A stretch of DNA of 64,000 bases. Origin: DASZVP01 sp035546935. GTDB lineage: Bacteria; Patescibacteriota; Saccharimonadia; Saccharimonadales; UBA4665. Position 1 is the first letter of the stretch, and every line of letters starts with the position of its first letter. The translations under genes were made by a program, and so were the position numbers. A model generated the notes under the pieces. The model was not told where the DNA came from and did not search any database. It saw only the letters and a list, made by a program, of their open reading frames with translations. The stretch lies in assembly GCA_035546935.1 (NCBI GenBank), contig DASZVP010000002.1, forward strand, positions 248,001-312,000. The letters run 5' to 3'. Below, one piece after another: positions 43,986-51,947 of the stretch.

Positions 43986-45794
43986 ATGGAGTTTGGGCAA
44001 GAGCCAACCACGCCGCCTCTTGGGAGGGCACCACATCCGCGGCACCGGCCGGCGATTGATGGTTTTGCGCCGGCGCCGCGGCGTCCCGTAGCGCCGCAGC
44101 CGCTGCGCCGCGATGCCAGTCAGCCTGTTTTTGCTCAGCGTGGCGGTGATTATTTGCGCGACCACGCCCACCATACCGCAACACAACCAATTCAAGAAGT
44201 CACCGAGCAGGTGCCCGCTCCAGCACCCACGCCTTGGGTACATCCGGCCCCGATGTCGTCTCCGGCGCTCGCGCCAGTATCGAAACCTGCGCCGGCACCT
44301 CGGCCATGGACGCACCCGGCACATAGGCAAGTGGCGGCCCAGCCGCAGCCGGCGGCACCACCGCCAAACCCAGCCCATGAGCCCGAACACCTCGATTTTC
44401 GCCCGGCTCAGCTGAGGCAGCCGATAGTGACGCAGCCAAAGCCCGAAGACCAGCCGGCAAAGCCCAAACTACATAAACGTGCCGCCCACCAAGCCAAAAA
44501 AGCAGGCCATGGGCTCAAAAAAGTAGCACCCAAACTGGCGATCGGGCTGGCAATTATCGGAATTTTAGGTGCCGGCGGCTGGTTATTGGACAAACACTAC
44601 AAAGCTCAAACTCCAGAGGTCATTTTTCAGGATACTTTACTCAACATGTTGGCCACGACTGGTCTGGCAACCAACGCCAGCGTTGGCCCAGCCAGCCTGA
44701 GTCAAGGGCCGACCAACACTGTACGGGCAAGCCTCGATCTATCGGTGACGACCAACCCCAAGGTTAGCACCAGTGCAACCATTAATTTTTACGGTTCGCA
44801 GTTCCAATTTAAGGGCTATGGCGACCTTAAAACCAACTACATCAGCTACCAGGACTTGCCGCCAGCCGTTTCAAAAGATATCGTGTCGGCCGTGCAAGGT
44901 CGCTGGCTGAAACTACGCGCAAACGGTCTGGAGGGCACCGGTGTGCCGGGGTTGCTGCAAAAGCTGTCCGACCCGCATTACCAAGCCTTTGGGCCTGTAA
45001 TTTTTGGCAACTTTTCAGAAAGCGCCCGTCAAAAGCTGGTTAATTATGCGCTGGCTAACAAGGTGTATAGCTACAAGCCGGCGGCCATTACCAAGGCCAC
45101 AATCGATGATCAGAAAGTGCTGGTTTACCCGGTTAAAATTAATGTCAGCTATCTCAAGATCTTGAATCAAAGTGCTGCGAGCAGCGAAGGAATCGCACCA
45201 ACCGATATTCAAGTGGCCATCGACGCGCTCGGCAAGTACGCTGACGCCGACATTCAAATTGCAATTAACGCTTCAACGCACCGCGTAGTACGGCTGACGG
45301 CCACCTCCGGTAACATTGTGACCGCAATTGATTACAGCGATTTTGATCCAACAAAGTTTCCTGACGAACCGGTCACGAATTTGAGCTGGTCGCAGTTCCA
45401 GCTGACACAGCTACAAATCGAAGCCCAAACCGCGGCTCGGGAAACAGCCAGCCAGATCGATGCCCAGCGCCAAGCCGATTTCGCTACCATCCGCGCTTAT
45501 CTAAAAACGTATTTCAAGCTCAACGGGTTTTATCCGTTGCTGACCGATCTAAACGATCAGGTATGGATCGCCGCCAATATGCCCGGTTTTGATACCGATA
45601 GCCTGCACAACCCGCTGGCCAACAACAGTTTACTGGCTGATAAGCCATCACCAACAAATTATAGTTATCACCCGTCATCGGATGGCAATAAGGGCCTGTG
45701 CGATAACACGCCGCTCAACCCCTGCCTGCACTACACGTTGGGCACAAACATGTCTAGCGGCCAGCTTTACAGCGTCACCGACCTTGACAAATAA
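43986..45794 (+). CDS. Membrane-anchored protein with pseudopilin-like C-terminus
   Basis: 602 residues. Residues 1-175 are cytoplasmic, very rich in Pro, Ala, His and Gln; a membrane helix (LAIGLAIIGILGAGGWLLD) follows at about 180-200. The extracellular part has a beta domain (ASLDLSVTTNPKVSTSATIN; LPPAVSKDIVSAVQGRWLKL) that resembles lipoprotein-type LppX folds, and the C-terminus from about 490 reads RQADFATIRAYLKTYFKLNG, FYPLLTDLND, a pattern of type II/IV pseudopilins (helix, then N-G-x-Y-P). The gene at 55455-57071 has the same order. A TATACT box lies about 30 bases upstream. Function unknown. Confidence 0.75.
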   Translation: MEFGQEPTTPPLGRAPHPRHRPAIDGFAPAPRRPVAPQPLRRDASQPVFAQRGGDYLRDHAHHTATQPIQEVTEQVPAPAPTPWVHPAPMSSPALAPVSKPAPAPRPWTHPAHRQVAAQPQPAAPPPNPAHEPEHLDFRPAQLRQPIVTQPKPEDQPAKPKLHKRAAHQAKKAGHGLKKVAPKLAIGLAIIGILGAGGWLLDKHYKAQTPEVIFQDTLLNMLATTGLATNASVGPASLSQGPTNTVRASLDLSVTTNPKVSTSATINFYGSQFQFKGYGDLKTNYISYQDLPPAVSKDIVSAVQGRWLKLRANGLEGTGVPGLLQKLSDPHYQAFGPVIFGNFSESARQKLVNYALANKVYSYKPAAITKATIDDQKVLVYPVKINVSYLKILNQSAASSEGIAPTDIQVAIDALGKYADADIQIAINASTHRVVRLTATSGNIVTAIDYSDFDPTKFPDEPVTNLSWSQFQLTQLQIEAQTAARETASQIDAQRQADFATIRAYLKTYFKLNGFYPLLTDLNDQVWIAANMPGFDTDSLHNPLANNSLLADKPSPTNYSYHPSSDGNKGLCDNTPLNPCLHYTLGTNMSSGQLYSVTDLDK

Positions 45795-45840
45795 CCGAAG
45801 TCGGTTATGCTTTAAATAGCTCGTGCGCCGCTAGCGGCGC
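45791..45840 (+). terminator. Two palindromes after the pseudopilin-like gene
   Basis: ATAACCGA/TCGGTTAT (45791-45808, loop AG) includes the stop codon; GCGCCGCTAGCGGCGC (45825-45840) is a perfect 16-base palindrome. Neither has a T run directly after it, so termination is only likely. Confidence 0.4.
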
Positions 45841-45900
45841 TGGCCAAAACAAAAACTACAATCCAAATTTTGCGAACGCCGCTCGGGTGGGCGCGCACGA

Positions 45901-45928
45901 AAAAACCGCCGTTATCGCGGCGGTTTTT
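45901..45928 (+). terminator. Rho-independent terminator
   Basis: An 11-base-pair stem (45901-45911 with 45918-45928) with A tract on one side and T tract on the other, loop TTATCG. Works in either direction. It separates the pseudopilin-like gene from the HTH gene. Confidence 0.75.
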
Positions 45929-45941
45929 GATTGCAAATCTG

Positions 45942-46358
45942 GTGGACCTTCTTCACGCTTACTCGAACACCTCTGTAGAGGTTGCCGAGACGCTGAGGTC
46001 CTTGGGTGATCTTCCGACTGTGGCAGATGAGCCTGTTGTCACCTCACCACCCCGCAAGCTGCGGGCTCGGTTACCAAGATCAATTGTCTCAAAGCTAGTC
46101 GCTGATTACCAGGCCGGCAGCTCCAGCCGGACACTTGCGGCCAAGTACGAGATGCCACGAAGCTCGGTTCTACGGCTGCTCGATCAGGAAGGTGTGCTCC
46201 GACCCAGAATCCAGACTGACGACGCCCTAATTAGTAAGGCGTGTGAGCTGATAGCTGCAGGGAGTTCGGTCATCCAGGCCGCCGAGCAGCTCGGCATCAA
46301 CAAGCGGACGCTCTATCACCAGCTCAAGGTCAGAGGCTTGCCGACGAGAAGGAGTTAG
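45942..46358 (+). CDS. Double helix-turn-helix DNA-binding protein
   Basis: 138 residues from GTG 45942; the frame is open back to 45870, but that part would run through a terminator, so a start after it (GTG 45942 or TTG 45927) is chosen. Two HTH units are visible: LAAKYEMPRSSVLRLLDQEG (about 75-95) and AAEQLGINKRTLYHQLKVRG near the C-terminus, with a basic linker before the first (RKLRARLPRSIVSKLVADYQ). Similar helices occur at the C-terminus of serine recombinases and in small proteins next to them in actinobacteria, so transfer or a mobile-element remnant is possible. No ribosome site. Target unknown. Confidence 0.55.
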   Translation: MDLLHAYSNTSVEVAETLRSLGDLPTVADEPVVTSPPRKLRARLPRSIVSKLVADYQAGSSSRTLAAKYEMPRSSVLRLLDQEGVLRPRIQTDDALISKACELIAAGSSVIQAAEQLGINKRTLYHQLKVRGLPTRRS

Positions 46359-46388
46359 CCATAACTGTATATTTGTTATCATTTATTT

Positions 46389-46949
46389 ATGGCGGATGTG
46401 ACAATTGGCGATGGCAAGCTGGCCGGCAAAGGTGTGTATGCCGCGCGAGATTTCAAAAAGGGCGAGTGCGTTGTCCCTTACAACCTGAGAGAACTGACCC
46501 AGGCAGAGTTTGACTCCTTGCCAGATGGCGAATGGGAGTGGACGCATACGTTTTATGACAAGATATTCCTTTTCCCTGAGCCTGCACGGTACGTCAATCA
46601 CTCCGACGACCCGTCAACCTTCCCCGATCTTGAACGGCAAGGCGACTACGCTTTGCGCGACATCAAAAAGGGTGAAGCGGTCACCATAAATGACAGACTT
46701 GAACTGCGCAATGAACTAGAGACCTTTCTGGAGGCATACGCCCGAAGCCTAGGTCAGCCCGACGGCAAAACCTACACAATCTCAGATGTTAAGTGGACAA
46801 AAGAAAGTTATTGGGCTTCAGCATGCACCTACATGCTGAGTTCAGAAGATGCACATCCACCAAAACAAGTGAGTTCTGAACTAGAGCGTAAGGCCGGCAA
46901 GTGGCATTTCGTCGGCCCGACTGACGAGAGAATAGCCAAAGCCGGCTAG
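46389..46949 (+). CDS. SET-domain protein
   Basis: 186 residues. SET landmarks in the first 110 residues: GKGVYAARDFKKGECVV, YVNHSDDPSTFPD (the Asn-His-Ser substrate/AdoMet motif) and DYALRDIKKGEAVTIND. SET proteins are lysine methyltransferases; bacterial ones are uncommon and often acquired from eukaryotes. The C-terminal 75 residues (SDVKWTKESYWASACTYMLS) form an extra domain I cannot name. The usual final Cys-rich post-SET is absent. TGTTATCAT ends exactly 6 bases before the ATG and there is no ribosome site. Its stop overlaps the convergent small gene by 4 bases. Confidence 0.8.
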   Translation: MADVTIGDGKLAGKGVYAARDFKKGECVVPYNLRELTQAEFDSLPDGEWEWTHTFYDKIFLFPEPARYVNHSDDPSTFPDLERQGDYALRDIKKGEAVTINDRLELRNELETFLEAYARSLGQPDGKTYTISDVKWTKESYWASACTYMLSSEDAHPPKQVSSELERKAGKWHFVGPTDERIAKAG

Positions 46950-47110
46950 CTCGCTTCGTCTAGCTCTTCGTCCTCAGCCAGTAAGCGCGCAAAGTCCTCG
47001 GCTTCCTGCTGCAGGAGCTGCTGCTGGGCGATCAGGAGGATGGCCTCAAGCAGCAGATCCTCATTGATGGGATCTTTGCGCTGGCTGCGAACGATAATGC
47101 GATCTTTCAT
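46946..47110 (-). CDS. Small acidic helical protein
   Basis: 54 residues from ATG 47110. A basic start (MKDRIIVRSQRKDP) is followed by one long amphipathic, Gln/Glu/Leu-rich helix. No ribosome site; the frame could extend upstream to 47134 with a TTG. A C8 run lies just upstream (47141-47148). It could be a small regulatory or antitoxin-like protein, but nothing specific supports that. Confidence 0.4.
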   Translation of the reverse strand: MKDRIIVRSQRKDPINEDLLLEAILLIAQQQLLQQEAEDFARLLAEDEELDEAS

Positions 47111-47154
47111 AGGAGCGCCCAAAGACGCTCTCAAATATTACCCCCCCCGCTTTT

Positions 47155-48192
47155 TCAAGACTTGGGTAATGTCGGTGTCGGGAATTCGAATACGGAATCA
47201 GAAACACCTGACGTATCACGTCGACTCAAGTATCCACTATCTCCGGGATCAAAGACCTGCTTGGCGGCTTCAACAATAATCTTCTGACGTGTTTCAGCTT
47301 CGATCTCTTCTCGGGACAGGAAGGCTATGACTGTGTCTAGGATGATTTCCTTGTCACGATTGAGTGTGACTTGGTGTTTTGAGGCGTTGAAGTTCCGGGT
47401 GCTGAACCTAATGGCATACGCAGGTGCTGCCACTAACAATGCACGAGCAAACACCTCATTGAGTGTGATCTTGGAAAGATCGACGCCATTCAGAGCATGA
47501 GAAGCGACCAAGGCAGTAACCACAACACTCGCGATTACCATCAGGAACCAAAAGCGTACCGATGCAACATAACCTCGCTCGGCATACCACGAAGTGCGCA
47601 GCTGACTTTTTGCCCAGCGAAAAGGAACCTTGTACCAAGGCTTACGGTCATAGACTGTGCGCGGGAATCCCGTTACCTGATACCTGAAATATTCGGAAAG
47701 CTTGCCACTTGATGTCTCTGCGGCAAGATCGGTAATAAGTGATGTCGCGTCCTCAACAACTTTGGACTTTGCTTCGATCTCCTTCGCAACCGTACGGACG
47801 CGTCGGATGGTTTCGTTGAGTTCCTGGCGTGTCATGCCCGACGTGCTCATGAACTCGCGAATGCCAACAATGAATGGCTGGTACAGGCTGTCGTAGTAGG
47901 ACGTGATAGAGCTCTGTGTCTGTTGGTAGTTCTGCCCAAGCCATGCTGGGTCTGATCGATGCTCAACAATGCTGCCTAAAGTTGTCATCAGCCCGTCAAG
48001 CCACTGCACCATGTTGCTTCTGATCGACTCAGGCTGCTCGTCCCAGAATCCAGGATTATCGATAACACCTTGAGCGCTCTGCTTTAAGAGGTTTAGCCGA
48101 GCGGCGATCTCGCGATAAGGGTAATAACGATCGTCTGGATTTACTACGATCGTTTCGTCAAAGTTTGCAAGATCGATGACCCTCTGTTCCAT
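47155..48192 (-). CDS. Unknown membrane protein of the accessory segment
   Basis: 345 residues. A cytoplasmic N-terminal half predicted helical (coiled coil around TRQELNETIRRVRTVAKEIE, about 120-150), two membrane helices (FWFLMVIASVVVTALVASHA, then VFARALLVAAPAYAIRF) and a charged cytoplasmic C-terminus. Codon choice looks less GC-rich at third positions than in neighbours. No known family. It lies between a C8 tract and a tRNA-like relic, tail towards the small acidic gene. Such two-helix coiled-coil proteins occur in defence islands, but no effector domain is visible, so that is speculation. Confidence 0.7.
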   Translation of the reverse strand: MEQRVIDLANFDETIVVNPDDRYYPYREIAARLNLLKQSAQGVIDNPGFWDEQPESIRSNMVQWLDGLMTTLGSIVEHRSDPAWLGQNYQQTQSSITSYYDSLYQPFIVGIREFMSTSGMTRQELNETIRRVRTVAKEIEAKSKVVEDATSLITDLAAETSSGKLSEYFRYQVTGFPRTVYDRKPWYKVPFRWAKSQLRTSWYAERGYVASVRFWFLMVIASVVVTALVASHALNGVDLSKITLNEVFARALLVAAPAYAIRFSTRNFNASKHQVTLNRDKEIILDTVIAFLSREEIEAETRQKIIVEAAKQVFDPGDSGYLSRRDTSGVSDSVFEFPTPTLPKS

Positions 48193-48268
48193 ATACTGTT
48201 GGAATTATGCTGGGAATAGCTCAGCTTTGCAAGCATAAGCGCGTATTGTCAAATGTTGTAGACACCTT

Positions 48269-48284
48269 CGGGGACTTGAACCCC
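48269..48284 (-). repeat. tRNA T-arm relic
   Basis: A 16-base copy of the T arm of tRNA-Ala(GGC) (identical to 48413-48428), in the same orientation, with no matching acceptor or anticodon arm around it. It may be a scar of integration or of a tRNA duplication; the match is short. Confidence 0.4.
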
Positions 48285-48331
48285 ATTTACAGAGGTGACG
48301 AGCCGAAGTCGCCCGTTGAGCGCACGACAAC

Positions 48332-48364
48332 AAAAAGAGGTCTCGGGTAAGAACCCGGACCTCT
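48332..48364 (-). terminator. Terminator of tRNA-Ala(GGC)
   Basis: Read on the minus strand: AGAGGTC, CGGGT, loop TCTT, ACCCG, one bulged A, GACCTCT, then TTTTTG. It lies 38 bases after the tRNA 3' end. Confidence 0.75.
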
Positions 48365-48401
48365 GTTTGAAGTGTAGTAAGTAGATCGATTTGATTGCGT
48401 T

Positions 48402-48478
<77 letters not shown>

Positions 48479-48659
48479 TCGTCCTCCCGTACGCACCTGT
48501 CTCGTTTTGCCGTAAACGGCAAAAGCTTCGACTTAGTGCTACGGTCGTCCTCTCAATTTTGCAAACAGCTTCGCTTGGTTTGCAAAATTGTATACGAACC
48601 GGCCAAGTATAACAGAGATGGCGCGGTGATTCAATCGTCCAGAGTGCTATGATACGGGT
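48479..48659. other. Non-coding region with two long inverted repeats
   Basis: A 9-base-pair palindrome (48505-48513 with 48516-48524, loop AA) and a 13-base-pair inverted repeat (48554-48566 with 48578-48590, 11-base loop with an inner 3-base-pair stem). Neither is placed as an ordinary terminator for the tRNA, which reads away from them. No coding frame is convincing. The -10 box of the next gene is at its right end. Confidence 0.55.
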
Positions 48660-48929
48660 ATGAAAATCGACAAGACATTTAAAGCCAAAATGCAGAAAAG
48701 CCCACACACCGGCGGCTGGACTTACGTGGTCATGGATGATGCCTACGAATTCTTTGGCACACACGGCGCCGTGAAGGTTAAGGGTACGGTTGATGGCGAA
48801 CCTTTCCAGACTTCATTCATGGCCATGGGTAATGGTGTGCAGATGCTGCCAGTTAAAGCAGATATTCGCAAAACCATCGGCAAAGAAGCCGGCGACGAAG
48901 TGACCATACATCTTACGGAGCGGCTATAG
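48660..48929 (+). CDS. DUF1905-family protein
   Basis: 89 residues. A small beta-barrel protein with the family pattern: FKAKMQKSPHTGGWTYVVM, GTHGAVKVKGTVDGEPFQTS, MAMGNGVQMLPVKADIRKTI and GDEVTIHLTERL. DUF1905 is often found fused to YdeI-type domains; a separate YdeI-like gene is at 53888-54193. Biochemical role unknown. TGCTATGAT ends exactly 6 bases before the ATG (48648-48653), no ribosome site: predicted leaderless. Confidence 0.85.
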   Translation: MKIDKTFKAKMQKSPHTGGWTYVVMDDAYEFFGTHGAVKVKGTVDGEPFQTSFMAMGNGVQMLPVKADIRKTIGKEAGDEVTIHLTERL

Positions 48930-48984
48930 TTTGCTTTTTTAAGCGGCGCAATCGTACAATTAGGCTACAAACAAGGAGGGTCTG

Positions 48985-49746
48985 ATGGGCGGCTTGATTA
49001 TCGTCATTATAATTTTGGTCATCATCTTGATGATGGGTGCGCGGATTATCAATCAATACGAGCGCGGCGTCGTCTTCCGTCTGGGTCGGGTGCGGCCAAA
49101 TGTTAAAGAGCCCGGTTTCCGGGTGATCATTCCAATCGTCGACCAGATGCGCAAAGTATCGCTGCGCATCGTCACGCTGCCGGTGGAGTCACAGAAAATC
49201 ATCACCAGCGATAACGTCTCCATCGACGTCTCAGCCGTGGCCTATTACCAGGTTAACGACCCCATCAAGTCGATTGTGGCCATCGAAAACGTTGTCGACG
49301 CCATTTACCAGATAGCGCAGACCACCATCCGTAACGTCATCGGCCAGAGCAATCTGGATGATGTGCTAGGCAAAACCTCCGCTATTAACGACAAAATTCG
49401 CGGCATCCTGGAAACCGCTACCGCTAAATGGGGCGTCGATGTCAGCACGGTCGAAGTCAAGGATATTCAGCTGCCCGACACCATGCAACGCGCCATGGCC
49501 AAGCAGGCCGAGGCCGAGCGCGAGAAGCGCGCCAAAATCATCGCCGCCGAAGGTGAAGCCCTGAGTGCTCAGAAGCTCGCCGACGCCGCTGATGTCATCG
49601 GTCAACATCCAATCGCTTTGCAGCTGCGCAATCTGCAGGTGCTTAACGACATCGCGGTTGAGAAGAACAGCACCATCGTTTTCCCAAGCCAGTTCCTTGA
49701 CACTGTCCAAAGCGTTAAGCAGTTCATGGCCAAAGAAGGTAAGTAG
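48985..49746 (+). CDS. SPFH/stomatin-like membrane protein
   Basis: 253 residues. N-terminal membrane helix ([20 protein letters not shown]), then the SPFH domain with [37 protein letters not shown] and the C-terminal coiled coil ([20 protein letters not shown]). Slipins form oligomeric membrane microdomains and often pair with an NfeD protease, which is absent here. Good AAGGAGGG site before the ATG. Confidence 0.95.
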   Translation: MGGLIIVIIILVIILMMGARIINQYERGVVFRLGRVRPNVKEPGFRVIIPIVDQMRKVSLRIVTLPVESQKIITSDNVSIDVSAVAYYQVNDPIKSIVAIENVVDAIYQIAQTTIRNVIGQSNLDDVLGKTSAINDKIRGILETATAKWGVDVSTVEVKDIQLPDTMQRAMAKQAEAEREKRAKIIAAEGEALSAQKLADAADVIGQHPIALQLRNLQVLNDIAVEKNSTIVFPSQFLDTVQSVKQFMAKEGK

Positions 49747-49781
49747 ATTAATTCAAGGGGGCGGGCTGAAAGGAAGCTAGC

Positions 49782-50645
49782 ATGGCCCACGAAGTAGTCG
49801 CCCTCGGAGACATCGGCGCCACCAATACCCGGCTCGTCGTTAAGGACTTGAATGGTTTAACTATCGACGAGATGCATGGCATGACCATCCCTGGCAACTA
49901 CACGGGTAGCGTTGACTTCTGGGTGGGGCAATGGAGCCACATGGCTGGTAAACGAGAGATTGTCGCTGCCTCCCTTGCTGTAGCGGCTGAAGTCGATCCG
50001 GTTTCCGGTGTTCTCACAAAATCAGGCGGTCTGCATGGATGGATCGGCCGCAACCCGGCCCAAGATATCAGCCGTTTATTAAACCGACCGGTTGGCGTAA
50101 GAAATGACGTGGCAGCCATTGCCGCCAGCCAGCAGTATATAAATGCCCGAAATGGCCTGGCTGTACCTGGTATCGCCAGTACGCTGAGCAGCGGCTGGGG
50201 CGGCGCCCGGTATGAGGAAGACAGCGGCATTTTCCCGGATGAACCCGGGCATGAGTTTTTGCGCGAAGGAGCAACTTGCCCCTGCGGCGAGGACGGTCAT
50301 GCCGAAGCCTGGATTGCCGGCGGCGGCAAAAAGCTGAACACCGGCCAAGATATGCAGGATTGGCTCAAACATCCGGCGAACGCCCAAGAGTTTGTAAAAG
50401 ACCTGGCAACTGCTGTCATCTCTTCGTTATTAAGACACGAACGCAACAAGGGCTTTTGGCCAGAAGAATGGCGCTGGACCGGGAGTGTAGCGCTCAACCA
50501 GCAGTTCCTTATGCAGAGTGTCGCTCAAGAAGTACGTTCCGAGATGGGCACGGCGGCGCCAGCTTTCGATACCGCCACTATGGGCGCGCACGCTGGACTG
50601 CACGGCATGTTCGTCCATGCACGCGAGCTCGCACAAGCGGCTTGA
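49782..50645 (+). CDS. ROK-family sugar kinase-like protein
   Basis: 287 residues. Motifs: phosphate loop ALGDIGATNTRLVV, RNDVAAIAAS, STLSSGWGGARY and the ROK zinc-site pattern PGHEFL followed by CPCGEDGHAEAW (His plus Cys ligands). Family members phosphorylate glucose, N-acetylmannosamine or similar sugars. The third Cys of the usual CxCGxxGCxE motif is His here. AAAGGAAG precedes the ATG. No sugar transporter is nearby. Confidence 0.82.
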   Translation: MAHEVVALGDIGATNTRLVVKDLNGLTIDEMHGMTIPGNYTGSVDFWVGQWSHMAGKREIVAASLAVAAEVDPVSGVLTKSGGLHGWIGRNPAQDISRLLNRPVGVRNDVAAIAASQQYINARNGLAVPGIASTLSSGWGGARYEEDSGIFPDEPGHEFLREGATCPCGEDGHAEAWIAGGGKKLNTGQDMQDWLKHPANAQEFVKDLATAVISSLLRHERNKGFWPEEWRWTGSVALNQQFLMQSVAQEVRSEMGTAAPAFDTATMGAHAGLHGMFVHARELAQAA

Positions 50646-50688
50646 TGCTTGTGTCCATCTGTTATTTGCCGTAAAATAGGCCGAGCGT

Positions 50689-50764
50689 GGCTCTTTAGCT
50701 CAGTTGGTAGAGCAGAGGCCTGAAGAGCCTTGTGTCCCCAGTTCGAGTCTGGGAGGAGCCACCA
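50689..50764 (+). tRNA. tRNA-Phe(GAA)
   Basis: Acceptor GGCTCTT/AGGAGCC with one wobble, D loop AGTTGGTA, anticodon loop CTGAAGA (GAA at 50722-50724), T loop TTCGAGT, A73 and encoded CCA. Confidence 0.95.
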
Positions 50765-50771
50765 GGAAAAC

Positions 50772-50800
50772 TACCTCAGCGCGTCTGAGGTATTTTTATT
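50772..50800 (+). terminator. Terminator of tRNA-Phe
   Basis: TACCTCAG, loop CGCGT, CTGAGGTA followed by TTTTTATT. Confidence 0.85.
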
Positions 50801-50860
50801 GAAAGATCACGTCCCGCAGTCATTGATCAAAAAGCTGATTTAGTATATAAATATCCTACT

Positions 50861-51604
50861 ATGATAGACCAGCTGATGAACCGTCGCGCTATGAGCGACC
50901 CCTTGCAGCCTAATCACAGCTATCATCCTAATTTAGCCCTGGCCTCGACTGAAGTCCTGCACCCCTCAGCAGAATCAAACGGCAAACTTGAAGTGATGTT
51001 CAGCGCCTGGCATCACAGCCCGACATATTATGGTTATGAAGCTAACCGCCAGGCAGCGCTGGGTACCACAGTGCTGACATTAATTTCTGACCCTCAGGTC
51101 ATCGAGCCAAATCCCCATCGTGTCCTAAAGTCGTACAAGTTCCTAACCGAAGCGGCCTGCGCAGCAATTGATACGGCTGCCAAAGATTTTGACACGGTTC
51201 ACTTTCTTGGGGCCAGCTCCGGCATCGTTGCGCTGTCGTCGGTTGCCGGTCAAATGCCCGATCAAGTTAACTCTGCGACCATAATCGCCGGTGGCCACAG
51301 CCTGACTGATTCGGTCTGGTTTGGCGCCCGTACTCGCTTACTGCGCGAGGTTCTGGTACGGCAGGGCTGGAAGTACGAAGAACTGGCAGAACTATGGGAT
51401 CCGCTGGCCACCCGCCATGCCTCACCGACATTTCAGAGCAAGCCGGTGCAGTTTTTTCGTTCTTTGAGCGATCGCAATGTGCCCCCTCAGTCACAGAAAG
51501 CCTACGCCGATGAGCTCCGGACCGCAGGCGCCGTGCTGGACGAACGCGTCACTCGCCTTGGTCACTATGCCAGTATTGGCCTGCGCTTGCGCAAAGGTTT
51601 CTAG
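50861..51604 (+). CDS. Alpha/beta-hydrolase-like protein
   Basis: 247 residues, soluble. A nucleophile-elbow-like GASSGIVALSS (VHFLGASSG at about 110) and a late His in RLGHYASIGL fit an alpha/beta hydrolase, with Asp in SDRNVPPQSQ as candidate acid. The first 25 residues are extra. The short frame and lack of the usual oxyanion HG motif make this tentative. No ribosome site. It lies between tRNA-Phe and tRNA-Gly on the same strand. Confidence 0.6.
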   Translation: MIDQLMNRRAMSDPLQPNHSYHPNLALASTEVLHPSAESNGKLEVMFSAWHHSPTYYGYEANRQAALGTTVLTLISDPQVIEPNPHRVLKSYKFLTEAACAAIDTAAKDFDTVHFLGASSGIVALSSVAGQMPDQVNSATIIAGGHSLTDSVWFGARTRLLREVLVRQGWKYEELAELWDPLATRHASPTFQSKPVQFFRSLSDRNVPPQSQKAYADELRTAGAVLDERVTRLGHYASIGLRLRKGF

Positions 51605-51659
51605 AACACAATTGATTTTCTCAATCTGTTAAAGTACTATAGTTTGGTATCCAGAATTT

Positions 51660-51736
51660 GCGGGTGTAGCTCAGTTGTTTAGAGCGCTTCCTTGCCAAGG
51701 AAGAGGCCGAGAGTTAGAGTCTCTTCACCCGCACCA
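51660..51736 (+). tRNA. tRNA-Gly(GCC) with altered elbow (U19-A56)
   Basis: Acceptor GCGGGTG/CACCCGC is fully paired; D stem GCTC/GAGC; D loop AGTTGTTTA; anticodon stem CTTCC/GGAAG around TTGCCAA (GCC); T stem GAGAG/CTCTT with G49-U65; T loop TTAGAGT; A73 and encoded CCA. Compared with tRNA-Val in the same window (D loop AGTTGGCTA, T loop TTCGAAT) position 19 is T instead of G and position 56 is A instead of C. The two bases form a tertiary pair, so both sides changed together. The gene looks intact otherwise and has its own strong terminator. Confidence 0.9.
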
Positions 51737-51772
51737 AAGAAAAAGGCCCAGCAAATCTGGGCCTTTTTCTTT
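51736..51772 (+). terminator. Bidirectional terminator of tRNA-Gly
   Basis: A perfect 16-base-pair stem (51736-51751 with 51757-51772), loop CAAAT, with A-rich 5' and T-rich 3' arms. The stem begins at the last A of the tRNA CCA. Confidence 0.9.
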
Positions 51773-51795
51773 GGCCTGGACGATGATGCCCAAAT

Positions 51796-51857
51796 TCTCG
51801 GCCTCTTCAAAATCAATAACAGGCCGAGAGTGCCCTTGGCCTCTTCACCCGCACTAG
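51796..51857 (+). repeat. Degenerate copy of the tRNA-Gly 3' part
   Basis: 51821-51833 repeats the AGGCCGAGAGT of the tRNA and 51840-51854 repeats its CTCTTCACCCGCAC end, with the T loop replaced by a longer insert and CCA changed to CTA. A 9-base inverted copy of the same AGGCCGAGA stands at 51796-51804. This can be a partial tandem duplication or an attachment-site scar. Confidence 0.6.
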
Positions 51858-51870
51858 GATGACACCTAGA

Positions 51871-51895
51871 AAAGCTCCCTTGTTCGGGAGTTTTT
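51871..51895 (+). terminator. Weak terminator-like hairpin
   Basis: CTCCC, loop TTGTTC, GGGAG and TTTTT. Short stem of 5 base pairs. Confidence 0.45.
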
Positions 51896-51947
51896 GTGAT
51901 TTTTATATCATTGTAAGCATAACTACTTTGGCGTAATATGCACTCAA

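Noticed and set aside
47141..47148. C8 run as a phase-variation tract
   Set aside because: It is in the spacer between two minus-strand genes, not inside a frame or between -35 and -10 boxes that I can identify.
51675..51857. 60-residue frame covering tRNA-Gly
   Set aside because: Overlaps the tRNA, its terminator and the relic; no ribosome site.
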